The notes under the pieces: model-generated
Seen by the model: the letters and a program-made list of their open reading frames with translations, nothing else
The model's database searches: none
Told to the model about the DNA's origin: nothing
Shown: positions 10,626 to 21,774 of the stretch, one piece after another
Numbering within the stretch: position 1 is the first letter of the stretch
Layout: each line of letters begins with the position of its first letter
Source: Cotesia glomerata
Taxonomy: Eukaryota; Arthropoda; Insecta; Hymenoptera; Braconidae
Length of the DNA: 64,000 nucleotides
NCBI RefSeq assembly: GCF_020080835.1
Contig: NC_058161.1
Location: 13,945,103 to 14,009,102 of the forward strand
Direction of reading: 5' to 3'
Translations under genes and position numbers: made by a program

Positions 10626-11089
10626 TCTCTGTAATTGCTGGGTTGCTAAAGAAATAAATAATCTTGAAAATTTTTTCACGAGCAATAATCATGGCATCTA
10701 AGTTATGTTTTTCCTCAATTCTAGGTTTAATATTAATTTTATAAAAAAAAAAATTTTTTTAATTTATAGGAAATTTTATTCTCTATAAAAAAGGTATCTT
10801 ATGATTTTTACGTATTTTAAATATTTTTTGAGAAAATTTGATTTTAAATTCAATAATTTTATTTTTAACCGGATAATTTTAAATTAATATTCTGAGGAAA
10901 TTTTTGATCCTATAAAAAAATATTTGAAATAAAAGTTAAAGAAAATTAAATTTCCTACAATTTTTGTTTGAAAAATTTTTTTCTATCTCTAATTGTTTTT
11001 TTGTAATTATTAAATGAAAATTCAAGGTCATATTTTTTTGAATTTTAGGATTTTTTAATTTCTATCGGTATAATTCATTCGCGTAGTGA
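10626..11089. other. AT-rich DNA, nothing recognised
   Basis: Long A and T runs with degenerate GGAAATTTTATTCTCTATAAA phrases similar to those near 24.9 kb and 62.2 kb. No gene, RNA or clear repeat boundary is visible. Confidence 0.4.
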
Positions 11090-11990
11090 ATTATTTTTAT
11101 GCAGGGCTGATTCTAAGCTCTCTAAGCTCCCTGATGGATGAGCAATGAAAAAAATTCAAAATTTCCAAAATTCGTCCAAATTCGATTTCCGTGATTTTGC
11201 AATTTTTGCGATTTTTTCTGAGACAAAGTTAGCCGTTTTGCTTTAAATTAAGAAAGAACCAAGATTTCTACATGCGGATTTGCGATAAGATCAAATTTTA
11301 ACCGTGCGGACCTTAAAAGGGTAAGTTGGACACGTTAAATACCCTAAAAGTATCCTTAGGCTATCAAAACCCGGATAATTTAATATTCACCGGTCTAATT
11401 CTTTCGCACAGTGAATTATTTTTATGCGGAGCTGATTTCTGAGTCCCCTAATGGATAAACAATAAAAAAAATTCAAAATTTCCAAAAATCGTCCAAATTT
11501 GATTTCCGTGATTTTGCATTTATTGCGATTTTTCATGAGAAAAAGTCAGCCGTTTTGCTTTAAATTAAGAGAGAACCAAGATTTTTACATGCGGATTTGC
11601 GATAAGAGCAAATTTTGAACGTGCGAACCTTAAAAGGGTAAGTTGGACACGTTAAATACCCTAAAGGTATCCTTAAGCTATAAAAACCCGGCTAATTTGA
11701 TATTCCACCGATCTAATTCTTTCGCACAGCGAATTATTTTTATGGAGGGCTGATTTCTAAACCCCCTGATGGATAAACATTAAAAAAATTGCAAAATTTG
11801 CAAAAATCGGCCAAATTTGATTTCCGTGATTTTGCATTTTTTGCGATTTTTTCCAAGAAAAACTACTTTAATTCTCTGCCAAATTTAACAAAACCTATTT
11901 CTCAGCTTGCGGAAATAAGAACAGTGTAAATATAGACCTTGCGAGTCTGGAAGGGGTAAGTTGGGCCAGAAGAATAATTTCATAATTTTC
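11090..11990 (-). repeat. ~315-bp repeat array, inverted orientation, three units
   Basis: Three successive units start near 11090, 11400 and 11720. Each contains TTCGCACAGTGAATTATTTTTATGC, a CTGATGGAT...CAAT phrase, TTGATTTCCGTGATTTTGCA and GGGTAAGTTGGACACGTTAAA. The same unit appears in the opposite orientation in three arrays between 19.4 and 24.2 kb. No coding capacity was recognised. The third unit diverges into GCGAGTCTGGAAGGGGTAAG, a variant also seen near 21.8 kb. Confidence 0.85.
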
Positions 11991-12840
11991 CAAAAACGGA
12001 AAAAACTGCAAAAAAAACGCTAAAAATTGTTCTTTATACTATTTTTAAATTAAAATTAAAGCTTAGCCATAATAAAAGTCTAAAAATACAAACATTTAAA
12101 AAAGAATTTTTTTAACAAAGCTCAGCAATTATTTCCGACAAAAAAGAAAAAAAACTTGACATAAATTTATATATTTATATTTAATATTTTTTTTTATTCC
12201 TAACAAAACACAAAACCTGCACTTAATCACGCCCGCGCAAGTAACAATGACCCTCCTGGCTTGAATAAAAAAAATAAAATAACTTTCACTAAATAAAAAA
12301 AAGGTTTTGTGTATTTTCACTTGCAGAAAATAAAATAAAAAAAAAAGATATATAATTAATAATGCTCAGCACGATCCTCCTCTAGTTTGTATTACGTGAG
12401 CTGAAACGATTTGCAAACGATCCTCGGATAATCGATTCACCTTTACCCAGGAATTTTTTATCCCCTTAAGCATTTTTTTTATTACTGCTCATCTTAATCC
12501 GTTTTTTTTTATCCGTATCATCAATTTTTATTTTTTTAAGCGAAAGAAATTTTTTTTTTCGCGATAAGTTTGTAAATTTTACTTGGAAGTAAATTGAGTG
12601 ATTAGTAGGGAGATATTAATGACGATAACTTCTAAAATATTGATTTTAGGAGAAAATTATAAGGGAGAAAAATTGTAGCTTGGTAAGTTTTCTATCGATA
12701 ATATGTTATACTATAGAGTTATCTTAAATATTTTAGAAGTTATCGCTAAAACATTGTTAAAACTACAAAAAATATCAGTAGCCTAGTTTAGGTATTTTTT
12801 TTTTCTAATTGAATTTTTATTAATATTCACTACGATATAA
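11991..12840. other. Intergenic DNA with one diverged ~183-bp unit
   Basis: Mostly AT-rich. About 12360-12450 is less repetitive (GATCCTCCTCTAGTTTGTA, TTTGCAAACGATCCTCGGAT) but has no visible coding potential. About 12600-12760 contains one diverged copy of the ~183-bp unit (ACTTCTAAAATATTGATTTT, then ATATTTTAGAAGTTATCGC) in the inverted orientation. Confidence 0.5.
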
Positions 12841-13070
12841 GGTAAAAGTCCAAATTATTGACAGTTTAATTCAAGGAAAGTATTGTAATTTTACAAACTT
12901 AGCTAATCTAAAAATATTTATAAAATTACAAAACCTTGTAAAATTAGTAACCTCACATCTATATATGTTTTATAATATTACTATACCCGATTGTAATTTT
13001 AAATAAATGTTTTGCCTATTAGCTTCCAATACATTTCTTGTAAAATTACAATAGAAATTTTTAACAGTGT

Positions 13071-13272
13071 ATACAATTCATTGAATATTATAAAAATTAA
13101 AGTCTAACATATACTCATTAAAATATATTGATTTTGAAATGATCATTTGAGCGTTATATTAAAATTTATAAAAGATAAATGATGCCTCGAATTTATTATT
13201 ACAAATAAACAACCATAGACTAACAAATTAGTAAAAATAAATATGAAAGACATTGTTGTTTTTTGATACACT
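13071..13272. repeat. ~200-bp direct repeat, left copy (partner 14095-14296)
   Basis: From ATTCATTGAATATTATAAAA to TTGTTGTTTTTTGATACA the sequence matches 14095-14296 with only a few substitutions. In this copy the next bases are the MITE at 13274. In the right copy the sequence continues as TCAGTCTCATTTTTGTAAAA. The pair shows the uninterrupted sequence before the MITE arrived, or a segment duplication of this locus. Confidence 0.8.
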
Positions 13273-13273
13273 G

Positions 13274-13543
13274 CACTGATAGAAGGATTTATTTGTATTA
13301 AAAAAATATTTGTTAATAGTTAACAAATCATTTATTAGAGACCATTTTTTAGTATCAAACAAATATTTCTTAGTATTTAAAATGATTTGTTTGTATTTAA
13401 TAAATCAGATATTCATTTATTAAATATTAATAAATCTTTTTAAATACTAAGAAATATTTGTTAAGGACTAAAAAGTGGTCTCTAATAAATGATTTGTTAA
13501 ATATTAACAAATATTTTTAACTATAAACAAATCCTTCTATCAG
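13274..13543. mobile_element. Foldback MITE ending CACTGATAGAAGGATTT
   Basis: A 270-bp element begins CACTGATAGAAGGATTTATT and ends with the exact inverse (AAATCCTTCTATCAGTG). The long arms, including AACAAATCATTTATTAGAGA and its inverse, nearly meet in the middle, so the whole element can fold into one hairpin. It has no coding capacity. An end of the same type (TTTCTATCAGCG) is seen near 7435. Confidence 0.85.
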
Positions 13544-13879
13544 TGTGTTAAAAATTTCTATTGTAATTTTACAAGAAATGTATTGGAAGCTAATAGGCAA
13601 AACATTTATTTAAAATAACAATCGGGTATAGTAATATCATAAAACATATATAGCTCTGTGAGGTTACTAATTTTACAAAACGGTTTTGTAATTTTTAAAT
13701 CAGCTAAGTTTGTACAATTACAATACTTTCCTTGAATTTTACTTGAATTTAAATAATAAAAAAGAAAGATTTGATTTAATATTTGTTGTCATTTTATTTT
13801 TATGAAGCGCTGACTAGATTTTGCATCTCACGTAGACCTAATTTTTACAACTCTGATGATATAAAGTGAAAATAATATT

Positions 13880-13965
13880 TACCCTAACTAAGAATCGAAC
13901 GCGAGCCGCTTGCTTGGTAGACCGATACCTAACGCCCTACGCCGTACGACCGATAGGTGATTTAA
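13880..13965 (-). repeat. tRNA-like SINE relic
   Basis: Read on the minus strand there is a GGCGTAGGGCGTTAGG stretch like an A box, and about 40 bases later GCGTTCGATTC like a B box, as in tRNA-derived SINEs. The ends do not pair as an acceptor stem by eye, so a working tRNA is unlikely. The flanking bases fit the surrounding AT-rich DNA. Confidence 0.4.
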
Positions 13966-14299
13966 CATCTTATTATTCTTATAAGCTAACCACTATGTGG
14001 TGATTGAGCTTTACGGCTTATTATTTATTATTTACATTATTTGTGTTATTTGATGCTGTTTATTGATGGAAAATAACTAACTTTTACATTATTTATAATT
14101 CATTGAATATTATAAAAATTAAAGTCTAACATATACTCATTAAAATATATTGATTTCGAAATGATCGTTTGAGCGTAATATTAAAATTTATAAAAGATAA
14201 ATGATGCCTCGAATTTATTATTGAAAATAAACAACCATAGACTAACAAATTAGTAAAAATAAATATGAAGGATATTGTTGTTTTTTGATACATCAGTCT

Positions 14300-14838
14300 C
14301 ATTTTTGTAAAACTTAAAAATATTGTTTTTAAAATTGGAAAACAGTGAAGCAGAATTACAATTCGTGTAATATAATCAAAATTGTCAGGTAACATTACAT
14401 TGCACTGTGTAATTTTACAATGAAAATTGTAAAAATAAAAAAAAGCTTTTTAAATTTTTTATCAGATTATTGTAATATAAATGACAATATTTTTTTGTGA
14501 TTTTACATAGAATTATCCCGAATCAGATGACAAATAATGTTTGCAAAATTAAAAAGCTTTTTCTTAAAAATTGACCAACGGTTCTGTAATATTACAATGC
14601 GTGTTAGGTTTATACATGAAGATTGTAAAATTACAATACATCTCAGTAGATTTTCTGACAGGTGTTGGAAAATTACATGAATTGTATTTTATTTGGCATT
14701 GCTATACACTGATTTGTAATTTTACTTATTATTTATTTTGTAATATGATTGTAATTTTACAAAAATTTTTAACATTAGAGGCATTACAATAATATTTAAG
14801 AAGAGGACTGCGGACATTGCCAATGCAATAAGGATACT
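14300..14838. repeat. Region rich in TTGTAATTTTAC motifs
   Basis: Variants of TGTAATTTTAC, TGTAATATTAC and AAAATTACAATG recur about ten times with no fixed spacing. This is the same vocabulary as the arms of the foldback element at 12.8-13.8 kb, so it is probably another decayed copy. Short open frames here are rich in Ile/Phe/Leu and do not look like genes. Confidence 0.5.
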
Positions 14839-15602
14839 TGCACGGAAAAAAATAAACTATAATAAATAACAGTCGATTTATAATAAGTAATGATTAACTG
14901 CTAAAAATTACCATTTCAAACAGTAAAATCGTGATTTTACTATTCACTTTATAATATTTACCATTTAAACGTTACAATTTACTCTTTACATGGAAGAAAA
15001 TACTATTTCAAACAGTAATATTCGCTATGTGAATGTCTAAAATGTTAAAGTATAATAATTAAGAATTCAGACTTTGATATTTATCATTTCGTACCTAAAA
15101 AATGATCTTATGATATGTAAAAAGTATAAAATAAAATTAATAAATATCTAATACTAGCAAAGTCAATATTTACAAAGTAAAACGGTAAATTTTAAACGCA
15201 ACGCTAAAAATCAAACTGTAATTATTGACTTGTTCGGACTGATAAAATGTATATTTTAAAAGTATAATTTTTACTGTTTCAAACGTTAAATTCTCCCAGA
15301 GTGAGACCCCCTTCTCTTTCATCTGAGTTCCCCTTCTCCTCATAATATCGACTATATATTGAAATGGCAATTTTTACTGTTTGAAACTGTAATTTTTAAA
15401 GATGAAAGAGTCGTTATTTACTATAATGACAGCTACTAATCACTTATTTTGGATATTAAATTATAAATTGTGGCTTTTATACTTTCTACATTAAGTTCTG
15501 TAATATTTATATTTTGGCCACCCCGATGTCCGCTTTACTGTTTGAAACTATAAAAATTAACCGGAATCCGAGTCAATATTACAGTTTACTTTTTTCCGTG
15601 TG
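14839..15602. mobile_element. MITE with CACGGAAAAAA termini
   Basis: Left end CACGGAAAAAAATAAACTA, right end CAGTTTACTTTTTTCCGTG: inverted termini of about 20 bp with two mismatches. The interior repeats AAACAGTAA / TTACTGTTTGAAAC motifs in both orientations. No transposase was found. The right end forms the last codons and the stop of cystatin-like copy C (minus strand), so the insertion lies inside that gene. Confidence 0.78.
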
Positions 15603-16273
15603 ACGATACCGATCTCTTAACAAATTCATGAATGGTATGACGCGTTCTGCGAAATCACCAGATTTTTTAAATGTTATTATCATGTAAGAGACCGCAAATA
15701 TAACCTCAGGCGTTCCGAAAAATTGAGATTTATCTCTAGGACAGAACTGCTTGTTGTCAAAAAAGGAGTAGCACATATTGAGTTCCTTCTCTTCTTTTGG
15801 GTCGTAAACGTTCTGTAACCAATCCGAAAATATAATCATGATAATAATTTATGGGGGAAAAAGATAGAAGTTGTAGGAATATTAATTTTTTTATAACTTA
15901 TACTTACAAGACTAAAGTCTCTGAAACAACTTATAGTCAAAGGCTCCGTGTGACTCGTCATAACAATAATTGCACACTTTAGTGAATGTAGGAAAAAATC
16001 GGTTTGATATATAACAAGTATAGTGTATTGTCTTTCAGTGTCTACAATTTGGAGTTTTGCGCAATCAATATAATAATTGCCTCTCTTAGTAGTTGCTTTG
16101 TCTGGATCTTCAGCGCATAATTTGTTCCAGCCATTTTCAACGAATTTAACGACATCCGACTCGTTTCCACTTAATTGTAATTCGTAAACATTATTTATTT
16201 CTTCACTATTAGAATTATTTATTGAAAAAGACAAAGACAGTCTTAGTGTTAAAATTAACGATATTAAAAATAA
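15579..16273 (-). pseudogene. Cystatin-like copy C, 5'-deleted and MITE-terminated
   Basis: Homology to copies A and B starts at their codon 4 (16273) and runs to a GTAAGT donor after 15908. An acceptor (TTGGTTACAG) at 15813 opens a second exon of 77 codons whose first ~25 residues resemble exon 2 of copy A (Tyr, Asp/His-Pro, Glu-rich, then Phe-Phe and Cys). The ATG and 5' UTR are gone: TTATCTAAAAGATAA, which lies about 90 bp upstream of the start in copy B, is joined directly to codon 4, with an in-frame TAA at the junction. A Met further in would give a protein without a signal peptide. The last codons and the stop come from the MITE end. It is probably a pseudogene unless another promoter and exon supply a start. 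Confidence 0.7.
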
Positions 16274-16379
16274 TTATCTTTTAGATAACCGGTACTGAAA
16301 AAAAATATATGTTGCATATATGGGGGCAAAAAAAAGTATGTGGCGTATATATTTTATATGTGCGGCATATATATATTAT

Positions 16380-17130
16380 CTGATGACAATAAAAATGGTG
16401 ATAACTCCTAAAATAATGATATTAGGAGAAAATTATAAGAATAAAAAATTGTAGCTTAGGAAATTTTCTATCAATAATATCTCTATACTATAGGGTTATC
16501 TTTAATATTTTAGGAGTTATAGGAACTTTAGGAGTGATAACACAATAAAAAATACAAAATCATTGTCTAATGACAATAAAAGTGGCGATAACTCCTAAAA
16601 TATTGATTTTAGAAAAAACTTATGAGGCCTAAATTGTAGCGTAGGAAATTTCTTATTGAAAATGTTTTTGTACTTAGGGGTTATCTTCAATATTTTAGGA
16701 GTTATAGGAACTTTGGGAGTGATAACACAAGGAAAAATACAAAATTATTGTCTAATGACAATAAAAGTGATGATAACTCCTAAAATATTGATTTTAGGAG
16801 AAAATTATAAGACTAAAATTGTAGATTAGGAAATTTTCTATGAAAAATGTTTTTATACTAAGGAGTTATCTTCAATATTTTAGGAGTTATAGAAACTTAT
16901 ATAGCAAAGTAATTATAGGAAAAAAATTATGATTTAGTGTTTATAAAAATGGCGATAACTCCTAAAATAATGATTTAGGAGAAAATTATAAGGGACTAAA
17001 ATTGTAGCTTAGGATATTTTCTATAAAAAACGTTATTATACTATAGGGTTATCTTCAATATTTTAGGAGTTATAGGAACTTTAGGAGTGATAACCCAACG
17101 AAAAATAAAAAATCATAATTTAGTTCCTTA
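16380..17130 (-). repeat. ~183-bp satellite-like array, inverted, four units
   Basis: Four units with starts near 16390, 16580, 16770 and 16955 carry GATAACTCCTAAAATATTGA and ATATTTTAGGAGTTATAGGA, the reverse complement of the array at 8.56-10.25 kb. The last unit is the most diverged. No genes are present. Confidence 0.85.
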
Positions 17131-17750
17131 AAATTCAAAAATTGCCGCTTATAAAAATCATACTTCAAAGTGAATTGAGTAATCAGTATAAGATGACAAG
17201 CAAGAAGATAATTATATAAAATTAATTACAATAGTAATTACAGCAATAACAATAATTATAATTACAATAATAATGATAATTGTAAAATTATAATTGGCTG
17301 TAGTGTAAATAGATGACTGATAATTTTCTCTTGTTGCTCAAGAATTATTTTAATTCCTTCTTTCATTTCTTGGCCTCGTGAATTAAACGCCGGACATATT
17401 TATCGGCATTGAGCCCCAATTAAGAAGGAAGCGGATGAAAAATGCGATTCGCCGTTCGTTCCGTTCTGGATATTGTTCATTTTATAAATTAAACCGCTTT
17501 TTAATTTACTTACACATGCTAGTCCTTGTCTTTGAATAAAAAAAAAATTTTCACTTAAAAAAAAAATTAGAATAAATTTGCCGCCTTTTTTTTAAAAGGG
17601 ATTTAAATGAAATTTTCCATTTTCAATCCGCTTAACCTCGTGATCTAATTTTTTCAGATCATTGCCTTGATGTGTGGTGAAAGGATGCTCTCCAATCCAT
17701 ATACACTTGTAATCATTATAACAATGATGGTAATAATAATAATAATTAAC
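17131..17750. other. Intergenic DNA with a less repetitive patch
   Basis: A patch at about 17340-17480 (TTGGCCTCGTGAATTAAACG, CGGCATTGAGCCCCAATTAA, GCGATTCGCCGTTCGTTCCG) is more complex than its surroundings and could be a regulatory element of a neighbouring gene. It has no open frame or splice pattern worth calling. Confidence 0.3.
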
Positions 17751-17759
17751 AATTGTGAA

Positions 17760-18650
17760 AATTTATAGCATTTTTTTAGTTTTTTCCGTTTTTTTGAATT
17801 TACGGAAAATCTATCGATTTTCTTGAAAAATTTTTCATACAAAAGTTGTAGAGGATCAAAATTCCTACAAATGTTATCTTAAACTTTTTTTTATAGGACC
17901 AATAAGAAACTCAGAATTTTCATTTAAAAAATTTTTTTGCATTAAATTACAATTTTATAGGAATTTTCAGTTTTTTTGAATTTACGGAAAATCTATTGAT
18001 TTTCCTGGAAAATTTGTCTAACAAAGTTGTAGGGGACCAGAATTCCTATAAATTTTGTCCCAAACTTTTTTTTATAGGACCAATAGGAAACTCAGAATTT
18101 TCATTTAAAAATTTTTTTTTGCATCAAATTGCAATTTTTTTAGTCATTTTCCTGTTTTTTTTTTTAATTTATGGAAAATCTATCGATTTTCCGGGAAAAT
18201 TTATCTTAAAAAGTTGTAGAGGGTTCAATTTCCTATAGTTTTTATCCCAAAATCTTTTTCCTAGGACCAATAGGAAAACCAGAATTTAATTTTGAAAAAT
18301 AAGTTCCTTTTTCGCGAAAAATTTGACCTTGAATGTTAAAACCAAAATTCTGAGTAAACTATTGGGCCTACAAAAAATTGTCTCAAGTAAAAGTTATCGA
18401 GGGTTCAATTTTCTACAACTTTTGTTCCAAAATTTTTTTTATAGGACCAATAGGAAAGCGAGAATTTTAATTTAAAAAAAGTTTTTTTTTCCGTAAAATT
18501 TGACCTTGAAATTTAAATTAAAAATTCTGAGTAAACTATTGAGCCTTTAAAAATTAGTTTTAAAAAAAATTAGAGAGGGTTTAACTCTCTATAATTTTAT
18601 TCGTAAAATTTTCTTGTAAGGTCAATAGGAAAGCTATAATTTAAATTTTA
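17760..18650. repeat. ~190-bp repeat with GGACCAATAGGAAA phrase
   Basis: Units starting near 17780, 17970, 18160 and later diverged ones share ATTTACGGAAAATCTATCGA, AAGTTGTAGAGG and TATAGGACCAATAGGAAA. Single diverged copies of the phrase lie in a Stubble intron near 24.9-25.15 kb and in the eIF4G2 intron near 62.2 kb, so it is dispersed as well as tandem. Confidence 0.75.
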
Positions 18651-19430
18651 AATTAGAGTGACATGATGATCTAAATTTATATAGGTTCAAGGTATAAATA
18701 AGAAAAATCAATTAAAAAAATCACGACTCCCCGCAAAAAAGTATTTATTAAAACTAAAAAGACATTAAAAAACTTTCTCTCGGTTTGTTATAATGGAGAA
18801 AGCCAAATGATTATAGAGTTTCGATTACTGAGGGAATAAATTTAATAAATATTTATTATTGATCATTCTTGAGTACTTAGCTCAGTAATTACAGCACTTT
18901 TATATATGTTTATTAAACGCTCAATAATGTAATTACAATAATAAAGTATTAATGAATATTTAACAATCGCATGAGTCATACCTGTGTGTTATATCTCTAT
19001 AATAGAAATTATCCTCTATTATTTATATATGCACATATAAAGATAAATATATAAATAAGAGACCCGACTTTCCTCCCTTTAGTTCTCTTTATTTAATTCT
19101 TTATCCCCTCTCTTTCTTCAAACGGCTACCGGGTCCCTTTCTACTTGCTCGACAGTTCCGCGAGCAACGAACTACGGACAATTAACACTAAAAAGAGAAG
19201 AAAAGTTAAGTATCTCGAACAATAACAGTCGTGTATTAAGTACACAATATGTTTATGATTTCGAAAGCGAGAGCGGGCTCTAAACCAGCCCCATCTAATG
19301 CGATCAAATACCGCGGCCTCATCATCACAATCATCCACTGTCTCACTGTCTAGTCAAGTAGTCGTTACCGTGCGCTAATTTGGTGAAAGTTTCTGCTGGG
19401 TCTCATTAAAAAAAAAGAGTTGGCATTTCA
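18651..19430. other. Intergenic DNA, no supported gene
   Basis: A CT-rich tract (about 19060-19140, TTTCCTCCCTTTAGTTCTCT) is followed by complex sequence to about 19390. A minus-strand open frame of 65 codons at 19141-19338 shows no family resemblance. A regulatory region or UTR is possible. Confidence 0.3.
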
Positions 19431-19439
19431 AAATCATAT

Positions 19440-20740
19440 ACAGGCGTTAGCTTACAGGTATCAACGCTCTGAAATGCTTCAAAGTTGCAAGAATTGCATT
19501 AGATGCTTCTTAAGATACCTTTAGTGCATCTTATGTGTCCAACTTACCCTTTAAAGGTTCGCAAGGTCCAAAATTCATCCTTATCGCAAATTTATACATA
19601 AAAAACTAGGTACTCTCTTAATTTAAAGCAAAACGGCGCACTTTTCCTGAAAAAAAATCGCAAAAAATGCAAAATCACGGAAATCGAATTTGGACAATTT
19701 TTGGAAATTTTGAATTTTTTTTATTGTTTATCCATCAGGGGGCTTAGAAATCAGCCCTGCATAAAAACAATTCGCTGTGCGAAAGAATTAGACCGGTGGA
19801 ATTTCAATTTAGTCGGGTTTTTATAGCCTAAGGATACCTTTAGGGTGTTTAACGTGTCTAACTTACCCTTTTAAGGTTCGCATGGTCAAAATTTGCTCTT
19901 ATCGCAATTCCGCATGTAGAAAACTTGGTTCTTTTTTAATTTAAAGCAAAATGGCTAACTTTTTCTCAGAAAAAATCGTAATAAATGCAAAATCGCGAAA
20001 ATCGAATTTGGACGATTTTTAGAAATTTTGAATTTTTTTATTGTTTATCCATCAGGGGGCTTAGAAATTAGCCCTGCATAAAAATAATTTTCTGTGCGAA
20101 TGAATTAGACCGGTGGAATATCAAATTAACCAGGTTTTTATAGCCTAAGGATACCTTTAGGGTGTTTAACGTGTCCAACTTACCCTTTTAAGGTTCGCAC
20201 GGTCAAAATTTGCTCTTATCGCAATTCCGCATGTAAAAATCTTAGTTTTCTTTTAATTTAAAACAAAACGGCTAACTTTTTTTCAGAAAAAATCGCAAAA
20301 AATGCAAAATCACGGAAATCGAATTTGGACGATTTTTGGAAATTAAAAATTTTTTTGATTGTTTATCCATCAGTGGGCTTAGAAATCAGCCCTGCATAAA
20401 AATAATTCGCTGTGCGAAAGAATGAGACCGGTGGAATATCAAATTAGCCGGGTTTTGATAGCCTTAGGATACCTTTTGCATGTTTATAGTGTCCAACTTG
20501 CCTCGAAATCACTTTTTGGCAAAAGTTGCGCTTATAAATCATTTAACACGTGGAAAACAAACTTCTCTGAGACTGCAAAGCAAATTGACCGACTTTTTCC
20601 GCGAAAAAATCCCAAAAAACACGAAATCACAATTAACGAATTTCACAAATTCGGAAAGTTTCGTAACTTTAAATGCATGTAAACTTCAGAAATCGTTATT
20701 GAGATAATGACCATAACCGTTAGACATCAATTTCCCCAGT
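19440..20740 (+). repeat. ~315-bp repeat array, four units
   Basis: Units recur every ~315 bp, marked by TAGCCTAAGGATACCTTTAG at about 19825, 20140 and (variant) 20460, with TCCAACTTACCCTTTTAAGG, AAAATGCAAAATCACGGAAA and AGAATTAGACCGGTGGAATA. The last unit diverges (CAACTTGCCTCGAAATCACT), the same variant that ends the array at 24.15 kb. Some open frames overlap it, but they are shared only with other copies and are not genes. Confidence 0.88.
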
Positions 20741-20789
20741 GACCTTGTAATAACATATTCCACCGGAAGTGCAATAGATATTCTCCGTG

Positions 20790-21185
20790 ATATTTAAAAT
20801 TGAAATAGTATCTGATATTGTTTTACTGGACATAAACCGCGAATTGGTCCCGATCCCGGTGACCTTGAATCTTGTGGGCATTGGAGACCTCTCTGGGCGT
20901 ATAATGGCCTCGTACTTAAACAGGAAGGAGGAAGAAGCAGTAAGTAGTAAGTAAGTAAGTAAGTATAGTGTTTACTTGAGTGTGTGTTGTGTGACGGAGG
21001 ACCGAGGACGGTCGTCTCGCCGACTGTTGAGGGGCCCCGGACCCTTTCCCTCTCCAGATGCCCCTTTCGCGACCCCACTCTTCAAGGCAGAAGTGCCAGA
21101 AGACACAACTCAGTTTCCTGAGCGCGTGAGACCACGTTCATTCCTGGTCAGTACTCCGGATGGTCGTTTGTTAATTTTTATTTAA
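20790..21185 (+). promoter_or_regulatory. GC-rich island, candidate promoter and 5' UTR exon
   Basis: This is a GC-rich, non-repetitive island between two repeat arrays, about 3 kb upstream of the first coding exon of the Stubble-type protease. It contains GTAAGT-like donors (GGAAGAAGCAGTAAGTAG at about 20931) and TTCCTGGTCAGT at about 21150. The protease's first coding exon is preceded by a splice acceptor, so an upstream noncoding exon must exist, and this island is the best candidate. It is inferred from position and composition only. Confidence 0.35.
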
Positions 21186-21770
21186 GAGTGATGATTTTCG
21201 TACCTGTAATTCGTATTATTCGCGGGTGCTGTGTTTAAATAATTATTTTGGGGATTGGGTTAAAAATTTTTAGTGAGTGGAATGAACAGATAATAGCAGA
21301 ATAATATCACGCATATGGGGTAATTATAATTAATTATTATTAATATAATTTATTACTATCATTAATATTAATTTGTATTGTTATGAAGACTGTTAGTAAT
21401 TAACAAATGATTACTTTGTAAAGACAATCCGCGAATATGTGTCACTTTTTACGATACACCGGATTGCGGTGGCCGTTGCGGTGCCCGTGGCCTCGAACCC
21501 CATAACACTGAGGCCCGTTTAAACAAAGACAGACGTTAGAGAGTATGAGATACATTAAATAAATAAAATAAAAACCATCTACGCATCTACAGACAATCGT
21601 CCCAGTTTCACGATACTTTTTTATCTCACATACCCAATTGTACTTTTAACCCACTATCCATCTATATTCTCAGTCCTGATTGCCCTAAGATTCTTAGAAA
21701 CACGCTTACTAGGCCTCGAGACCCAAAAAAAAACCCGGAACAAAACGCCCACTGCCGCAAAAAAACCCCG
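21186..21770. other. Intergenic or intronic DNA, nothing recognised
   Basis: AT-rich with a complex patch at about 21440-21540 (TTGCGGTGGCCGTTGCGGTG, CATAACACTGAGGCCCGTTT). No coding or RNA signal. It probably lies within the first intron of the protease gene. Confidence 0.3.
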
Positions 21771-21774
21771 ATTA

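Larger units (their letters stand above)
12845..13785. mobile_element. Foldback element with TTGTAATTTTAC arms
   Basis: About 180 bp on the left (about 12880-13075) reappears inverted on the right (about 13545-13740). Landmarks are TTTTGCCTATTAGCTTCCAA on the left against TTGGAAGCTAATAGGCAAAA on the right, and AAAGTATTGTAATTTTAC near one edge against the complement near 13725. The arms are AT-rich with TGTAATTTTACA motifs. The interior holds one copy of a ~200-bp direct repeat and a second MITE at 13274-13543. No protein is encoded. Confidence 0.75.

Noticed and set aside
13880..13965. Functional tRNA gene
   Set aside because: A- and B-box-like sequences exist but no acceptor stem pairs, so it is kept only as a SINE-type relic.
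15170..15370. 66-codon minus-strand frame
   Set aside because: Lies within the CACGGAAAAAA MITE and shows no transposase or other family similarity.
20422..20707. Two plus-strand frames of 75-86 codons near 20.5 kb
   Set aside because: Lie in the ~315-bp repeat, and matching frames recur only in its other copies; no domain or splice support.
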